From NCBI RefSeq assembly GCF_019320115.1, contig NC_089598.1:31515983-31579982 (forward strand): a stretch of 64,000 nucleotides of DNA. Reading direction: 5' to 3'. The DNA is from Miscanthus floridulus (lineage: Eukaryota; Streptophyta; Magnoliopsida; Poales; Poaceae). The notes beneath the pieces are model-generated. The model was not told the origin of the DNA and did no database searches. It saw only the letters and a list, made by a program, of their open reading frames with translations. Positions 1 to 10,539 of the stretch are shown here, one piece after another; positions within the stretch are counted from its first letter, which is position 1; each line of letters begins with the position of its first letter. A program made the position numbers and the translations under genes.

Positions 1-691
1 AAAAATTAGTGTAGAAAATTACTAGTGTTCACCAAGACTCTATTCAACTAGAGTGTCACATCAAGAAAAAAATACTATAGAGAAGAAGATGATGAAAAAT
101 CTAAATAGAATATTATATATTTTTTATTTCAGACGTAATTTAGGGTATTTTGCTGAGTTTTAATATAATAATTCGAATTTTCTTTTTTTTAAATGTAATT
201 TTTGTTGTAGTACTCAACAACAATTTTTTCCCCGAGATAAGTGCCGAGGTGGCGGCAGCTAGCCAGCGACACCAGCTTTCTTTTTTTTCTTGATGCCCGT
301 GCGTTGCTATAGGACAGCTAAACTTTTGTACTAAAAATATACGGATCGCACGATAAGATAATAATAATGTGAAATTAAATACCGACACTAAAGTGATATT
401 TAATCCAAAAAACAAAGTTCATGAAATTAACACAGTCACAGAGAGCGCGGCGTCGCTGGCTCACGAACTCTACTGTATAGATATTTCCGTGATGCGGCTA
501 AGATAATATTTTATATCGGTAGGAAGAAAATTTCAGATATCCATTTCTTTCGTGCGCCAATAAATCCATGAATAGGCTCCGCCGTATCTCCATATCATCA
601 TGTACACAGATTCGAGTATATATATATATGTAAATATTAGTGCTTGTCACGTGGATAATTCTACGAACGACGAGAAAACATAATGCTACGG

Positions 692-734
<43 letters not shown>

Positions 735-903
735 CACACACACACGAACGTGTGTTGCAGTGTTACCCGAAAAAGAGGCCAAAACATTGGTCGTGTAACA
801 ACCAAATTAAACATCACAAGATCACAAGTGTGGGAGCAGCATGAGCCTGGAGGCATACCAGACCTACAAGATCACTGACTGATTAGCTAAAACATTATAT
901 TTA
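1..903. other. AT-rich intergenic sequence
   Basis: No coding region is supported here. The sequence is AT-rich with homopolymer runs and short open frames that look like chance. It contains the composite microsatellite listed separately and ends at the poly-A-like tail of a minus-strand LINE. Confidence 0.6.
691..745. repeat. Composite dinucleotide microsatellite (AC)n(AT)n(AG)n(AC)n
   Basis: An AC run passes directly into a long AT run, then a short AG run and a second AC run. This is a simple-sequence repeat likely to vary in length. Short open frames that cross it encode only low-complexity peptides and are not genes. Confidence 0.9.
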
Positions 904-1850
904 TCTTTTTTTTCGTGACCATACCGTAGCTTTTCATTAAGAAGATGGTTTAAGCATTACACGGTAATCTTGTGATTACCAAGACACACGCACGCGATGG
1001 ACCAAAGGATTCCTTTTGCACATTGCAACAGCTTGCGACCAAGAAACTACCAAAAGCAAAGAACTACTCATAGAAGGTGACACGGCGACCTCAGAGCTCT
1101 GAAGCCAGACATCACCCAGAGGTTGGCCTCATCGACAATACCCTGCAGCAGTTCGCTTGGTGTTGCCGCATCGTTCCTGAATGTTTGTGCGTTCCGCTCC
1201 TTCCACAGAGTCCAACCCACCAGAAAGAATAGAGAATCAAAGCCACGGCGATTCTCCTTGGGCAGCACCTTCCTAATCCTTATCCACCACAGCATCACAT
1301 CTTCTTCCAGTACCTGAATCTGATCCTGGAGATGTAGTTTAGTCAAAATCATTGCCCAAATCTGCCGACTCAGAACGCAACCCAGAATAATCTGGTCCAT
1401 CGTCTCCACAGCCGGTGCACATATAATGCAGTCATCTGAATCCTGAAGGCCATGCCGTCTTCTCCGTGTAGCCATCCAACATCGTCGATGGAGCACCAAC
1501 CAAAAAAAGAACTTAACCTGTGGAGGGGCTGCCGTCTTCCAAAGGAGCTTCACACCAGGAGGTCTAGTCGATCCAACGAACATTGCGCCATATGCCGAAG
1601 CTGCAGAATACTCTTAATCGCTGGACCACCTCCAACAGAGCTTATCGGGTATTCCAGGAGAAAGCTGAACTTCTTCGACCAAATCCCAGATGTGCAGATA
1701 GTCCAAGATTACCGACCAGTGGGCGGCCCTTTGATGTCACGAACCCAAGCCCTCTGGCAGAGCACTGAAGCAACAGTTCTTTTCCAACATGATCGTGGCA
1801 CAGCTTGAAAGAGGGAAGGCGCCCGATTACAGGATCTATCATCTGAAGCG
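904..1850 (-). mobile_element. 3' fragment of an L1-type LINE (non-LTR retrotransposon)
   Basis: On the minus strand the end of a LINE ORF2 is followed by about 160 bases of 3' UTR ending in an A-rich tail (T-run on the plus strand near 905-914). Only the far 3' end is present, as is usual for LINE copies truncated at the 5' end by incomplete reverse transcription. Endonuclease and reverse transcriptase domains are missing. The left boundary is set by the A tail; the right boundary near 1850 is where protein similarity stops and is approximate. Confidence 0.75.
1068..1800 (-). pseudogene. LINE ORF2 carboxy-terminal zinc-binding (zf-RVT) domain, broken
   Basis: The minus strand encodes the reverse-transcriptase zinc-binding domain found at the carboxy end of plant LINE ORF2 proteins. 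The pattern WKTAAPPQVKFFFWL is followed by a Cys/His cluster (CIICAPAVETMDQIILGC) and then a WTLWKERNAQTF segment, all typical of this family. The frame can be followed upstream through IWDLVEEV and LCWRWSSD, then a stop codon at about 1610 and another near 1727 interrupt it. The downstream part from 1583 to 1068 is open for 171 codons. Without RT or endonuclease, and with internal stops, it is a dead fragment. Family assignment rests on remembered motif patterns. Confidence 0.75.
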
Positions 1851-2394
1851 GTCCACTTGCATTGCACAGCAGAACAACTTCTTAAATCAATTCCAAAGTT
1901 GCAATTGTTCCCTTAGATGAAACACAACTGAAAAGGTACAAAGAGTAACAAGTTTAGTAGTTACCACAATAACGAAAAGAACATTGACCGAGGGTACTGA
2001 ATTTAATGGAAATTTGCCAACAAACATAACCCAAATACAATGGAGTAATGGACTGCTTGTTTGGTCAAGAGAGCTTGGGAGGCCCTCATGTACTCGCATG
2101 ATGATCCATTTTGATCAAGAGAGCTGGAAAGATCCTAGTTCCTATCGCCCATCAGATTTGATTCTCGACATGCATGTCAGCTTTCATTTTTTTCCTGTGA
2201 GATATACAAATCAGTTTATCATATTCCATCATAGAAACCTGCAGACATAAAAGCGAAATATAGTTCAACCTATGCAAAAGGAGGGAGAAGATCAATGTTG
2301 CAAACTGAAATTGGAATAAAAATATTTAAAAATATTGAGCAGCACCTGGGATGGGCGGCGAGTAAACACCATGGGCGTCGATGCCTGATTGCTA

Positions 2395-2551
2395 GGCACA
2401 TCCTCGCCAACGAGGCAGGGATTCCGGTTCTTCGGTGATGTCGTCAACGAAGTCCAGAAACGATTCTAACCAGGAAGTTGAGAAGCCAGGCACGTCCTCA
2501 CCGGCGACGCAGGGACAGGGGCTCTCCGGTGATGTCGTCAACGAACTCCAG
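2395..2551. repeat. Pair of 63-bp imperfect direct repeats
   Basis: Positions 2395-2457 and 2489-2551 are equal-length imperfect copies. Both begin GGCAC(A/G)TCCTC and both contain GGTGATGTCGTCAACGAA followed by a CTCCAG or GTCCAG end, separated by 31 bases. The repeat length is a multiple of three, but neither strand gives a recognisable protein. Confidence 0.7.
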
Positions 2552-3164
2552 CGGCTGCTCCGGCCTACATTTAATCAGTTCAGCTGTTGGTGAACAGATT
2601 GTCGCTGGTACCAGGCTACCAGCAATCAACTTAGGACATTAAAAATTCAGAACTATGATATCTGAATCTTATAAAATTTCAAAGTAAGAAACGTCTCAGG
2701 TGCACTCTTAGTTTAAATACATATATGTGCACATATAAATCAGCTAGGTTAACCCACCTCAAATCCATCATTCTACAACTAATGATTTTGGTTGTATGAC
2801 AAATGCATGTGATGTGGAAATGCAATTGTGGTGGAATGTTTTGAAATGGAGATCCATAGTAAAATATAACTGTAACACAGATTTCCGAATAGTATTGAAC
2901 TATTTCCACTGAGTGTTAGGAAATAAGAAATTCCAGTTGTTTATCAGAAAATTATACATCACATTGTGCACATATTACCACACGATGAAATCTCTACTGA
3001 AACAAGAAATCAAGCACAACAAAAACACTATGTTCATGTCTAGCTAAGGGTAAGCAGGGGCGCCGTGCACTCGGAGACATAAACGAACAATGTAGCGGTG
3101 ACGGTGTCAATTTCGTAAGGTAATTTCATACCTAGTTAACTAAAGACAAAAGAAAACATCTTTG

Positions 3165-3465
3165 TAAGGGATCAAAGTTAGCAGTCGTAATACATGTATA
3201 CACTTGTAATTGGATCAGATCTGAATACAAATAGTCAAATGCTCGGTTTAACACAGCATAAAGGCAAGAGAAAAGGATGAGGAGCACAAGGGCGGCTAGG
3301 AACATTCAGAGCAAAGCAGATCAAATCACACAGAACTGCAGGCGCAGATCCACTGAAGGGCATTGGGTGTGCACATGTACGACTGATAATCTTTGAAAGG
3401 GATCAAAGTTGTAGGCATAATACTTGTATACACTTGTAATTAAATCAGACCAGACCCGAATTACC
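3165..3465. repeat. Pair of about 70-bp direct repeats
   Basis: About 3168-3235 and 3396-3463 share GGGATCAAAGTT, then a TAATAC(A/T)TGTATACACTTG segment and a TCAGA(T/C)C segment, with small differences. The copies are about 230 bases apart. No element boundary is evident. Confidence 0.6.
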
Positions 3466-4169
3466 AAATGAAAGGGGAAGAGAGGGGGTGGGCATACCTG
3501 TTGTGTGCTCGCCATCGTAGAGCTCCTGGCGTCAGCGTGGCAGATCGTGGAGACAGCGGGGACGGTGCGGAGCCGGCTGGGTATCCGGTGGCGGCGACGG
3601 AGACCTGAGCGCCATGGGGAAGGTCGTGCAGGAGGCGGCGTGGAGCCGTCTGGGTGTCCGGCGACATGGAGACGGCAGCACGTAAGGCTGCGGAACCGGA
3701 GACCTGAGCGCCTGGCGTGATGGGGCAGGGGGCGTTGATCGCATACTGATCGAGGGAAAGTGCTTGATGGACAGGGAGGGAGGCAGGGAGCGTTGATTGA
3801 TTGCGGTAGATTTGCGGGAGCTGGGATTACGGGAGATGGAGCGCGGAGATCGCACGCAGGCGGACCGACGAGGCGACGTTCGTTTGTCGTAGGGGAGAGG
3901 CAGAGGGATGACCCCAAAAATTATCCTACCATTAGATGGTCTTAGTTTTGTTTTTTTGTAGTTGTCGGAGATAAGGGAAAAAAAGAGGTCCAATCCGCTG
4001 CACGCCATCACTGGCGTCGCTTCCAAACTAGCCCGCGCAAACACGAATATCCCCTCTCCAATCCGTCCACTCACCGTTGCTAATTTTGAGCCCGCTCACG
4101 TAGTCCATCACTCGTTGGGAATCGCCCGATGGGGCTAGCGTCTGAAACCCGGCGCGCACACGTCTACAC

Positions 4170-4547
4170 ATCATGTGCAACACAAAATCTATTTTTGCAA
4201 TATGTAAAAGAAACTTTGCAACATACATAAAAAAAAATAGTTAAAACACTTGCAACATACGTCTGAAACACGGAAAACACGTGCGTAGCCATTGCAAAAC
4301 ATATGCAACATCTAGATGGAACACGTGCAACATCTGAATGAAACACTTGCAACATAAGTATGAAACATATGCAGCACCCAAATAAAATACGTGCAACATA
4401 CATCTAAAACATTTAGAACAGACGCTTGCAACATACGTGTATACCCATTGCAACATATGCAACATCCTGATCTATTTTTGCAACATCCACATGAACACAC
4501 TTGCAACATGCATATGAAACACTTGAAACATACGCTTACAACATGTA
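4170..4547 (-). repeat. Left inverted arm: array of TTGCAACAT/GAAACA short repeats
   Basis: A degenerate array alternates TTGCAACAT and TGAAACA motifs every 20-35 bases. The same array, reverse-complemented, occurs at 8851-9082 and resumes at 38917-39077. Both copies share landmarks in matching order, including a TGCAAAAATAGAT segment next to the outer edge. Two inverted copies bounding about 4.3 kb suggest the long terminal arms of a DNA transposon, perhaps Mutator-like. No transposase and no clear target duplication were found, so the class is inference. Confidence 0.55.
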
Positions 4548-4599
4548 AGGCGTGACACTCTAGTGGACGGCGACCACCATGTCTGGCGAGCCTCGAGGC

Positions 4600-4985
4600 G
4601 GTCGTGAAGTACGTCACGGCCACGACGCCCTTGCCGTCTCTAGCCGCATGGGGAGGTGATTCGGAGGACGTCGGTGCTAGCGCCGGCGATGAGGCGGCTG
4701 ATGTGCGGAAGAGGGACCTTGTACTGGTACCCGTAGCGGAAGTCATCCGAGGATATGAGCAACACCACGGGCGGGAGCTTGGAGAGCGGTCACGACGGTG
4801 AGGGGTGGACGGAGCAGGACGAAGGCGTGGCGGCAGCGAGGGCCATGGTGAGGAGGAGTAGGAGGCAGGGGGCGATGAGGGCTGGGGTGCGACCACGGAG
4901 GAGGAGAGGAGAGCGGCGGTGGGCTGAGCGAGTCGCCGGGGTCTGGACCTCGACTCAGTGGGTGGAGACGCCATCGACGGGCGGT
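4600..4985 (-). pseudogene. Fragment resembling the N-terminus of a plant nucleotide pyrophosphatase/phosphodiesterase (NPP)
   Basis: The minus strand encodes a Leu-rich signal-anchor-like stretch (IAPCLLLLLTMALAAAT, about 4860-4815), then a TGA at about 4797, then VVLLISSDDFRYGYQYK and PHISRLIAG (about 4775-4680). Plant type-I phosphodiesterase family NPPs, which are membrane-anchored or secreted enzymes hydrolysing nucleotide phosphodiesters, carry a closely similar VLLIS-DGFR-GYQ block at the start of the catalytic domain. Here the Gly of the DGF metal-site context is Asp, and similarity ends before the catalytic Thr motif. A stop follows and the rest of the enzyme is missing. It lies just inside the left inverted arm, as expected for a gene fragment captured by a transposon. 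The assignment is from memory. Confidence 0.5.
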
Positions 4986-5359
4986 GCTTTGGCTGCAGGA
5001 CTCGGGGAGAATGGGAGTGAATTGGATGTGGGAGAAGCAAAACGTGTGTGTGGCTTGCGGCGAGCCGCTTGCGGAGTGGGAGATTTTTATTTTGGGAGAG
5101 AGCATGGAGTATCATATATTTGTGATGTGTACGATAAGTGGACGACCTGAAGCCACGTATTGAACCGATCAGATCTGGTTGGCAGGCCGAGCAAAGGCAC
5201 TAGTCCTGCCGAACGGAGGCTAGGGCATTACCGTTGGGAATTCGCCCCGGTCCATGGATCCGAGAATCCGGTCGGCCAACGTCGGTGCACGGTGGAGGAA
5301 CGCTCGGTGCCGACTCCGATTAGTGCGTCGCATGGCCTCCAGAGTCGGTAAATCTCCTG

Positions 5360-5366
5360 TATAAAA
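5360..5366 (+). promoter_or_regulatory. TATA box of the SNW/SKIP-like gene
   Basis: TATAAAA lies 51 bases upstream of the ATG at 5417, which would give a very short 5' leader of about 20 bases if transcription starts at the usual spacing. It is the only good TATA element immediately upstream of the gene. Confidence 0.5.
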
Positions 5367-5416
5367 TTGACGCACCGCGTCCGTGTCACGGCAAATCAGT
5401 AGCCCTAGCCGGGATC

Positions 5417-6969
5417 ATGTACGGCTGCGACGTCGCGAGAGATCCTGTGACCATGCTGGCGAAACCCGTGCCGCCCTACGGCAGGCGCGCCGCCCTCGTG
5501 CCCAGGCGGCAGGAGGACTTCGGCGCCGGCGGCGCCTTCCCCGAGGTGCACGTCGCGCAGTACCCGCTCTCCATGGGCCTCCGCGGCGATCGCGAGGCGG
5601 CGCCGGGACCGGGATCCAACGACGTGCTGGCCGTGACCGTCGACGCGCGCGCCCGCGTCGCGTTCGGCGCGGTCGTCCGGCAGGGCGAGAACGCCGCCAA
5701 GATTGTCTACTCCAGCCACGCCGACCTCGTCCCAAGGATCGCTCCTGCGACCGATCAGGACGCCGCCGCCGACGAGGCTGAGGTGGAGGGTACCACCGCC
5801 CGGACTCGGGCCGCGCTGCAGTCGATCATCGACGCTCGCCTCTCCGCCGTGCAGCCGGCGAGCGTCGTCCGGCCGCCGCGTAGCCGGGACGATCCAACGC
5901 TTGTCAAGTACAGCCGGCGCGGCAGTTGGCGGCGTTCAACTCGGGAGCGGGGGAGCGGATCGTGAAGGTGGAGCACGCGCAGGAGGACCCGGTCCTGCCG
6001 CCCAAGCACAGGCGCAGGCGGGTGCCGCACCCGGCCGGGTCGCTGCCCGTCACCGTGATGCACTCGCCGCCGCGTCCCGTGTCGCTGAAGGACATGTCGA
6101 ACTGGAAGATGCCGCCCCTCGTTTCGGACTGGAAGAACTCCAGCGGGTACTGCATCCCGCTAGACAAGCGGGTGGCGGCAGACGGCCGGCGGATGCAAGA
6201 CGTCCAGGTCAGCGACGGCTTCGGCAGCCTCTCGGAGGCGCTGTACGTCGCGGAGCAGAAGGCCAGGGAGGCCATCCAGATGCGCGTCAAAGTGTTCAAG
6301 GAGCTAGGGATGAAGGCGCAGGAGCAGCGGGGACAAGAGCTGCGTAAGATCGCGAACAGGGCGCGCGCGGACTCCGACGCTGCTGCGGCGCCGCCAGTGG
6401 ATGCGGAGTTGAGCCAGCAGAGGATACAGCGCGACATGGTACGCGAGGAGCGGCGGCGGCAGAGGGAGTGTGAGAGGCGGCGGAAGGCGTCAAGCGGCAA
6501 GAAGAGCAGGATCACGCGAGACAGGGACCGGGACGTCAGTGAGAGGATTGCCCTGGGCATGGCTAGCACCGGAGGCGGCGCCGGCGCCGGTGAGCTCGCC
6601 TACGACGAGCGGCTGTTCAACCAGGACGCGGGGATGGACTCCGGGTTCGCCGCGGATGACCAGTACAACGTCTACTCGGGGAGGCTCTTCGCCGTGCAGC
6701 CGGCGCTGTCGATGCTCTACAGGCCCAACAAGCACGGCGACTCTGATGTATACGGCGGTGCGGATGAGCAGCATATCGAGAAGAGAACTAGGACGAGCAG
6801 GTTCAAACCTGACAAGGTGTTCTCTGGCGCTCCGGCGGAACGGCTAGCCGTCGGCAAGAGGGACAGGCCGGTTGAGTTCGATATGCCTGTGGAGTGTGGA
6901 GAAGCCGATGATCCCTTCGTCGAACTTGATCAGTACATGGCTAAGGTGAAAGAGGGGAAGAAACATTGA
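5417..6969 (+). pseudogene. SNW/SKIP-family spliceosome and transcription cofactor gene with a single frameshift
   Basis: This encodes a homologue of SKIP/Prp45, a nuclear spliceosome component and transcriptional coregulator. The N-terminal part (5417 to about 5912) has PPYGRRAALVPRR, the FGAGGAFPEVHVAQYPL block and QGENAAKIVYSSHADLVP. The SNW core follows from about 5915: LAAFNSGAGERIVKV, VMHSPPRPVSLKD and the WKNSSGYCIPLDKR segment. Basic and acidic coiled regions and a C-terminal part containing FNQDAGMDSGF, ADDQYNVYSGRLF and FKPDKVFSG complete it. About one base is missing near 5911, between LVKY and the PAR-QLAAFNSG segment, so the two halves lie in different frames. The signature SNW tripeptide reads SDW. 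The total is about 517 codons, shorter than the roughly 600 usual in plants, and there are no introns. It may be a decaying paralogue, or functional if the frameshift is a sequencing error. Confidence 0.85.
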
Positions 6970-7468
6970 GAAGATAGTAAATAGCTAGCGCCCCTATGCT
7001 ATGAACTAGCTAGAGCTATGCTTCAGGTGAAACATGCGATTTTGTTGTTTATATGATCTTGGGTCAACCGTTTGGCTGAAATGCTGTTAGGCTCTCTGCT
7101 TGTTTTGGTAAAATTGGTCTTGATAGTTCACGGATTTTTCGGTTCTTTTACGCCCGTAGTTCTGCATTTAGGGCATGACCTTGTCCATATACATTGCAAC
7201 AAGACAAATGTTTAAAAAGTTTTACAGCCTCGAAATGACCTGCGGGCATCCGTTGATAACCAAAACTCCAAAAGCATATCGAACTCATAGTATCTCATAC
7301 ATACTTGATTTTTCTTCTTTCAGATGTTATGATGACTTCGTAATTTTGAGTTGTAGCGTGTTTCAATGGTCTTTTATTTTAAAAAAATAGTCCTCTTTTA
7401 GCGAGCCATGAACTTGCCCATCTAAAGCATGCCACATTTTTTTTTCTCATCAAACATAGAACTATCAT
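6970..7468. other. Downstream flank of the SNW/SKIP-like gene
   Basis: This is the 3' flanking and probable 3' UTR sequence of the SNW/SKIP-like gene. It is AT-rich, with no convincing coding region and no clear canonical AATAAA in the first 150 bases. Confidence 0.5.
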
Positions 7469-7785
7469 GCCCGTTTAGATCATTGAAATTGGAATTCATT
7501 CTAATAATCTTAATTTAGGTATAGGTTAATTAAGCTAATATGATTATATGGGAAATATATTTGTATATATACTATTGTTGGCCATACGAGAGGGAACCGA
7601 AGAGCGTGGCTATAAGTTTGTAAAGTAGAAACATAACATGGTCATCTATAGAATCAATTTTCATCTATCACCCAATAAATTTGACATAGGCATATAGTGA
7701 ATATAGAATGTCCAATTCCAAGCCAAACAACCTAGTTCATTAAGTAGATCCCAATTCCTTCAAAATGAAAGGATCCAAATGGCCC
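7469..7785. mobile_element. Probable MITE with terminal inverted repeats (GCCCGTTTAGATC / GATCCAAATGGCC)
   Basis: The left end reads GCCCGTTTAGATCATTGAAATTGG. The right end, reverse-complemented, begins GGCCATTTGGATCC and continues to a TTGAAGGAATTGG segment. These are imperfect terminal inverted repeats around a 317-bp AT-rich core without coding capacity, typical of a miniature inverted-repeat transposable element. The target duplication is not clear, so the superfamily is undetermined. Confidence 0.6.
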
Positions 7786-8128
7786 ATTAGGGTGTTTAGT
7801 TTGAGTAATCACTCCATCCTAAATAAGGTGGTGCATTATGAGTTCATTCCTCAAATTTGGACGAATGACTTCATTCCTCTCATTAATTTGGGAGGAATGA
7901 GGTGATGATGATGGACTTCATTCCATTTCACAAACCACACAAAAAAATGAGGAGTGAGTAGATGATGGACTAACTCATTCTACAAACCAAACACATGTGT
8001 CGAAAAAAGTAGTTTATGAGGAATGAGTTGACGATAGATCAATCTATTTTATTTCACAAACCACACAAAAACTGAGAAGTGAGTAGATGTTGGACTAACT
8101 CATTCTACTAACCAAACATATATGTGTC
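7786..8128. repeat. MITE-like sequence with a 110-bp internal tandem duplication
   Basis: Positions 7892-8001 and 8018-8128 are imperfect copies. Both contain TTTCACAAACCACACAAAAA, then GAGTAGATG-TGGACTAACTCATTCTAC and an ACCAAACA-ATGTGTC end. The outer edges (GGGTGTTTAGTTTG near 7790 and CTAACCAAACATATATG near 8110) are roughly inverted, suggesting a second small non-autonomous element with an internal duplication. Confidence 0.5.
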
Positions 8129-8850
8129 ATTTTGTATAAAAAACATATATGTGTCGTTGTATAAAGAAAATAGCAGCAGTCTAAATACAATGTCGGATCG
8201 TCAACTCGGGTTAGTTTTTTTTTTGTTGTTATAATCAGCGGTTACGATCAATCTTTTCCCTTCCGTACCAATTCTTGTAGTAAAAAAAGAACAACACAAA
8301 AGTTTAGAGAAAAGCAATGGCCTCTCTCACTCTTTCGATGTTGCAATATCTGAATTGGTACTCGGTAATGCTACAGAACATAAGTCGGAATCTTAAAAAT
8401 ATCGGGCGCTCTGCTCCGTGCTCGCTTTAGCATATCGATCGGCCCAACATGCTCATCTACGCTCTCTCCTCTATCTACTCCATCTACCCTGAGACAGCCG
8501 ACAGAAATCCCCAACTCCTCGCTTCGCTCGTCATGGCTCACCGTGCCGTCCGCTCGCCCCAAGCTGCCTCGCGGCGGCGCCCCAATCCCACATCAAGCCG
8601 CGCCACATCTGCCGCCGTGCCCACTCCGCCTCATCGTGCCGTGCCCGGTCCCTGCCCCTACGCGTCGTGCCTTGTCCCTCGCCACATCGAGGTGTTGTCG
8701 ATGCCGCCGTTCCCCACCAGGAGGTTGTGGCCACTGTCGATGCCGGCATCGCCGAGACGTTCAACCTCAGTTCGCGACATCACGAGATACAGAGTGGCCA
8801 GATCCAGAGCGGGCTTCTCCAGCTGCACCTCGTGCTCCCTTCCTTCCTCG
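8129..8850. other. Unassigned sequence, GC-rich toward the right
   Basis: The AT-rich left part gives way at about 8440 to a GC-rich block with overlapping open frames on both strands. The peptides are Pro/Arg/Ala-rich and I recognise no family. The block sits just inside the right inverted arm, the mirror position of the NPP-like fragment, so it may also be captured host DNA. Confidence 0.35.
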
Positions 8851-9082
8851 GATGTTGCAAGCATGTGTTGCAAGCGTATGTTTTAAGTGTTTCATATGCA
8901 TGTTGCAAGTGTTTCATGCGGATGTTGTAAAAGTAGATCGAGATATTGCCTATGTTGCAATGGCTATACACGTATGTTGCAAGCGTCTGTTCCAAATGTT
9001 TCAGCTGTTTAAGACGGATGTTGCATGTGTTTTATCTGAGTGTTGTATATGTTTCACACTTATGTTGTAATTGTTTCATTCC
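8851..9082 (+). repeat. Right inverted arm, first part, cut by the Tat element
   Basis: ATGTTGCAAG/GTGTTTCA motifs alternate here in the opposite orientation to 4170-4547. The array stops abruptly at 9082, where the LTR of the Tat element begins, and continues after it at 38917. The last five bases (ATTCC, 9078-9082) are the target-site duplication of that insertion. Confidence 0.6.
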
Positions 9083-10479
9083 TGTTGGATACCATAAAAA
9101 GGGGTACCCTAAGCAAGAACCGAAAAAATTGCTTAGACCTTGTAAATATCGAAGCCAAGAGACAACCACGAGGCCTCGGCCGATTCTCCGATTCGCCCGA
9201 GGCCCGCGCCGCAAGGCCTTGGACGAGGTACCAACTCTCCACCTCGCCCGAGGCCCCCTCGCCCGAGGCCCCACCCCGCAAGGCCTCAGACGAGGTACCG
9301 ATTCTCTGCCTCGCCCGAGGCCCCGCCCGAAAGGCCTCGGACGAGGTACCGATTCTCCGCCTCGCTCGAGGCCGGCTCGGCAACAACCCCGTTGCCTCCG
9401 CCTCGACCAACTTTTCTGACAGGACGTCACGTCCAACTAACGCGTTCAACCACTCCCGCAACATCGGCCGAACGACGGCCCGATACAGCGGAGAAGCCGA
9501 CAAGACGCAAGTCACATCGACGCCATGCCGCTCGGGACAGGACGAGGCAGGGGCTACCGGCCGCTGTGCTCGGCACTGTGCCCACGACTGACGCCCGTGC
9601 TGCACTGTGCTACCTAACCCCTGCTCTGAGGACAGCGCGGCGTGGGGAGTCATGTTCGGGTCCCTGTAGCCTCGGAATCAGCATAAAAGACCAACTGCAC
9701 CCTCCGAGCCTCGGCTACCCGCCTCCGCACCCCTGTAGCCTTGGGACTCGCGCCCGCCGACCCCCCCACAATGGTTCAGCCTCTGCACCGACGAGGCCTC
9801 GGCTCTCTATGCTGTCGACATACAGCGACCGGCACGTCGTCAACAGTCTGCGCCATGCCCTGCGTCAAGCCATCACAGGAGCACCCACGTCGCACAGGAT
9901 CGGGCGTGACCGGCGCGTCGCCCCAGTGCACCGAGAACAAGACCGCTCCATCGACCATGCCGCCACAGTGACAAGCTACAGGGTTCGGCACGCCGCCTCC
10001 GCTCACAAAACGCCACGTAGCAATCCATGTACCATCCCCGTGCCTTCCTTCAACTATAAAAGGGAGTGACTGGGGCCGCTTCTAGGCATCGAGAGAACGC
10101 AGAGAGAAACGAACTCACGCACTCATCGAGACAACACATGGAGAGAACACACGCATCGGAACTCAGACGCCCACGAACACACACGCACGCATGAACAACT
10201 CACACCAACTTCCTCACTGCGGGAGATCAACATCTCAAGCAACCTACGCCGCTCCACGTAGAGACCTGGGACTAACTCCCTCTCTCGCCCTGCTTGTAAA
10301 CCCCTACTACAAGCACCTCGGTGCAAGGAATACAAGATCGCTCTCTCAGACTGGACGTAGGGCACCTATTACCTAAACCAGTATAAACCTTGTATCTCTT
10401 TGCATCACCATCCGGGATTAGGGGCACGTAGTACATTTTCACTAGTTGGTTGAGGGCCTGCCAGTCCAAAACACCGACA
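9083..10479 (+). repeat. 5' LTR of element T1
   Basis: This LTR is 1397 bp, begins TGTTGGATACC and ends ACACCGACA. A tandem block at about 9170-9385 repeats a roughly 55-bp unit built from CTCGCCCGAGGCC and GACGAGGTACC motifs. A TATA box at 10054 places the transcript start in the last quarter of the LTR. Confidence 0.9.
10054..10062 (+). promoter_or_regulatory. TATA box in the T1 5' LTR
   Basis: CTATAAAAG is conserved in both LTR copies (also at 38491-38499). It is the probable core promoter of the T1 genomic RNA. Confidence 0.6.
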
Positions 10480-10500
10480 GTTGGCGTGCTAGGTAGGGGG
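10480..10500 (+). other. Primer-binding site region of T1
   Basis: GTTGGCGTGCTAGGTAGGGG directly follows the 5' LTR and is where the primer tRNA should pair to start minus-strand synthesis. I have not assigned the tRNA. Confidence 0.5.
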
Positions 10501-10539
10501 CATGCTGCGTGTTAGCTTAATCATCCCAACAAGTTTCGG

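Larger units (their letters stand above)
1851..4169. other. Intergenic region with short direct repeats; no supported gene
   Basis: Nothing here is recognisable as a conserved protein. A GC-rich block at about 3480-3900 contains overlapping open frames on both strands, rich in Pro, Arg and Ser, which is typical of frames opened by base composition. On the minus strand a good splice-donor-like sequence (CAG|GTATG) lies near 3498, so the block could be the first exon of an unrecognised or decayed minus-strand gene, but I cannot follow it further. Two direct-repeat pairs are listed separately. Confidence 0.4.

Noticed and set aside
3321..4074. Overlapping 180-198-residue minus-strand open frames
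   Set aside because: Pro/Arg/Ser-rich translations in several frames of a GC-rich block, with no recognisable domain, look composition-driven.
4170..4547. Cysteine-rich small proteins encoded by the short-repeat arrays
   Set aside because: Frames with repeating Cys come from translating the TTGCAACAT repeats and change with repeat phase. They are not genes.
9392..10069. 225-residue plus-strand frame in the T1 LTR
   Set aside because: It lies wholly within the LTR promoter region and crosses the TATA box. It is GC-driven and not a known domain.
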